From Flavobacteriaceae bacterium (GTDB lineage Bacteria; Bacteroidota; Bacteroidia; Flavobacteriales; Flavobacteriaceae), in assembly GCA_016763215.1 (NCBI GenBank), contig JAESUF010000261.1, forward strand, positions 1-5,534: a stretch of DNA of 5,534 nt, in the 5' to 3' direction. The translations under genes were made by a program, and so were the position numbers. Positions 4,329 to 5,534 of the stretch are shown one piece after another. The notes beneath the pieces are model-generated. The model was not told the origin of the DNA, did no database searches, and was given only the letters and a program-made list of their open reading frames with translations. Every line of letters begins with the position of its first letter. Position 1 is the first letter of the stretch.

Positions 4329-5084
4329 CTAAATCGCTTTTATAATTGCTGTAAAATCATCAGCTTTTAAAGATGCTCCACCAATCAACCCACCATCTAC
4401 ATCTTTCTTTGAGAAAATTTCTTGAGCATTTCCAGGCTTCACACTTCCTCCATATAAAATAGAAACATTGTCCGCAACCTCGTCTCCATAAGTACCAGAA
4501 ACTAAACTTCTAATAAAAGCATGCATTTCTTGTGCTTGCTCTGGGCTTGCCGTTTCTCCTGTTCCAATAGCCCAAACTGGTTCGTAAGCTAAAATAATAC
4601 GCTTCCAATCATTTGCATCTAAACTCAATACTACATTTTTCAACTGGCTTTCTACAACCGCAAAATGATTCTCTGATTTTCTATCCTCTAGCAATTCTCC
4701 AAAACAGAATATTACTTCTAGGTTGTTCTCTAAAGCCGTGGTTACTTTTTCGATTAAGATTGCATCATCTTCTCCAAAAGATGTTCTTCTTTCTGAATGC
4801 CCTAAAATCACGATATTCACACCAACATTTAACAACATGCTCGCGGAAATTTCACCTGTAAATGCTCCATTTTTTGCTTGGTGCATGTTCTGAGCCGAAA
4901 CTTCAATCAATGATCCTTCGGATGCTTGACTCGCTACTTGTAAATTAATAGACGTTGGAGCTATAATAACTCTAGCATCTGTATCTAAAGCATTGATTGA
5001 TTCCTTTAATTCATTAATCAACAGCGTAGTCTCTGTAGCATTGTTGTTCATTTTCCAATTCCCTGCTACTATATTTTTCCTCAT
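4329..5084 (-). CDS. tpiA: Triosephosphate isomerase
   Basis: TpiA interconverts dihydroxyacetone phosphate and glyceraldehyde 3-phosphate in glycolysis and gluconeogenesis, as a cytoplasmic dimer with a TIM barrel. The 251 residues match the usual length. All catalytic parts are present: AGNWKMN (7-13, with Asn9 and Lys11), LGHSERR (94-100, electrophilic His96), AYEPVWAIGTG (166-176, catalytic base Glu168 and the mobile loop 6), the phosphate-binding LYGGSV (210-215) and DGGLIGGASL (230-239). Loop 6 reads GTGETA, where many bacterial enzymes have GTGKTA. The ATG at 5082-5084 gives the standard start MRKNIVAGNWKMN; no strong Shine-Dalgarno precedes it. It follows the thioredoxin-like gene by 31 bases on the same strand and is probably co-transcribed. 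No sign of damage or transfer. Confidence 0.98.
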   Translation of the reverse strand: MRKNIVAGNWKMNNNATETTLLINELKESINALDTDARVIIAPTSINLQVASQASEGSLIEVSAQNMHQAKNGAFTGEISASMLLNVGVNIVILGHSERRTSFGEDDAILIEKVTTALENNLEVIFCFGELLEDRKSENHFAVVESQLKNVVLSLDANDWKRIILAYEPVWAIGTGETASPEQAQEMHAFIRSLVSGTYGDEVADNVSILYGGSVKPGNAQEIFSKKDVDGGLIGGASLKADDFTAIIKAI

Positions 5085-5115
5085 AGTTCTGGTTTGATTT
5101 ATGTGGCTAAAATAC

Positions 5116-5534
5116 TTATTTTTTGAAGGCTTCTAGAATCTTTTTATCGGTAATTTTTGTTGCTTTAAACAAGGTAATCTCTCCCTTTTCACTGACAACA
5201 ATATATCTTGGTATCCACCATAGACCTAAGAAGTCACCTAAGCCTCCTTTTTTACCCGCCTTCATAAAATAATGATCTCCTTCTATTTGAAAATGATCAA
5301 TTCCTTTTTTCCAGCTATTTACATTCTTATCTAAGGATAAAAACACATACATCACCTCAGGAGTTTCCTTTTGTAGTTTTTTCAAATCAGGTAGACCGGC
5401 AATACAATCTCCACACCATGAAGCCCAAACATCTATGAGAATTTTCTTTCCTTTATGCGTATCCAGTATCGATTGAAATGTAATTTCTTGATCACTTAAA
5501 TTTGTAAGTCTTTCTTGTAAAGCTTCCGCAGGAA
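5116..5534 (-). CDS. TlpA-like thioredoxin-fold protein (partial, N-terminus outside window)
   Basis: Only the C-terminal 138 residues are inside the window; the frame stays open to the edge, so the start lies beyond 5534. A short in-frame TTG at 5385 is not a real start, because the active site lies upstream of it. The visible part runs from a helical or linker segment (PAEALQERL) into a thioredoxin fold: the strand KKILIDVWASWCGDC holds the redox pair Cys40-Gly-Asp-Cys43 (visible numbering), and a WIPRY segment (106-110) supplies the cis-proline opposite the active site. TlpA/ResA-type proteins reduce disulfides in the periplasm; C-G-D-C rather than C-G-P-C may shift the redox potential. 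Whether this one is secreted or a lipoprotein cannot be seen. It precedes tpiA by 31 bases. The fold is firm, the substrate unknown. Confidence 0.92.
   Translation of the reverse strand, partial: PAEALQERLTNLSDQEITFQSILDTHKGKKILIDVWASWCGDCIAGLPDLKKLQKETPEVMYVFLSLDKNVNSWKKGIDHFQIEGDHYFMKAGKKGGLGDFLGLWWIPRYIVVSEKGEITLFKATKITDKKILEAFKK

Noticed and set aside
3792..4861. Open frames on the + strand inside prmA (3792-4010) and tpiA (4613-4861)
   Set aside because: Both lie within clearly coding, well-conserved genes on the other strand and show no protein motifs.

Overview
The window looks like chromosomal DNA of a member of the Flavobacteriaceae (Bacteroidota); I cannot name the genus. The DNA is very AT-rich. 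Genes lack strong Shine-Dalgarno sequences but have AT-rich leaders. Two promoters carry the Bacteroidota -7 element TAnnTTTG, and the order tlpA-like / tpiA / prmA / clpS is one I know from flavobacterial chromosomes. I see no insertion sequence, CRISPR array, phage structural gene or rRNA.

The left part runs on the + strand. After 338 bases with no convincing gene comes a 445-residue SPFH/Band 7 membrane protein (339-1676). A perfect 24-bp palindrome (1700-1723) follows, then a consensus promoter (1745-1752) that drives a two-gene unit: a basic 50-residue protein (1771-1923) and a DUF2007 protein (1935-2165). A second copy of the same promoter core (2202-2209) precedes tRNA-Arg(ACG) (2223-2296), which ends at a strong terminator.

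The right part runs on the - strand and meets the tRNA convergently. In transcription order it holds the end of a TlpA-like thioredoxin-fold protein (5534-5116, cut by the window edge), triosephosphate isomerase (5084-4329), the L11 methyltransferase PrmA (4196-3363), the Clp adaptor ClpS (3338-3063) and an unrecognised 90-residue protein (3061-2789). The last is separated from clpS by one base, and an intrinsic terminator follows directly. A separate 64-residue secreted mini-protein (2703-2509) follows. It has a signal peptide, a proline-rich linker and a tail resembling the flavobacterial PID-CTERM sorting signal, and it also ends at a hairpin.

The housekeeping cluster joins glycolysis (TpiA), ribosomal protein modification (PrmA) and N-degron proteolysis (ClpS); these share a transcript more than a pathway. 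No large new system is evident. The points most worth following are the compensated G19-C56 to A19-U56 change in the tRNA, the palindrome placed upstream of a promoter, the minimal sorting-signal protein and the unknown gene coupled to clpS.
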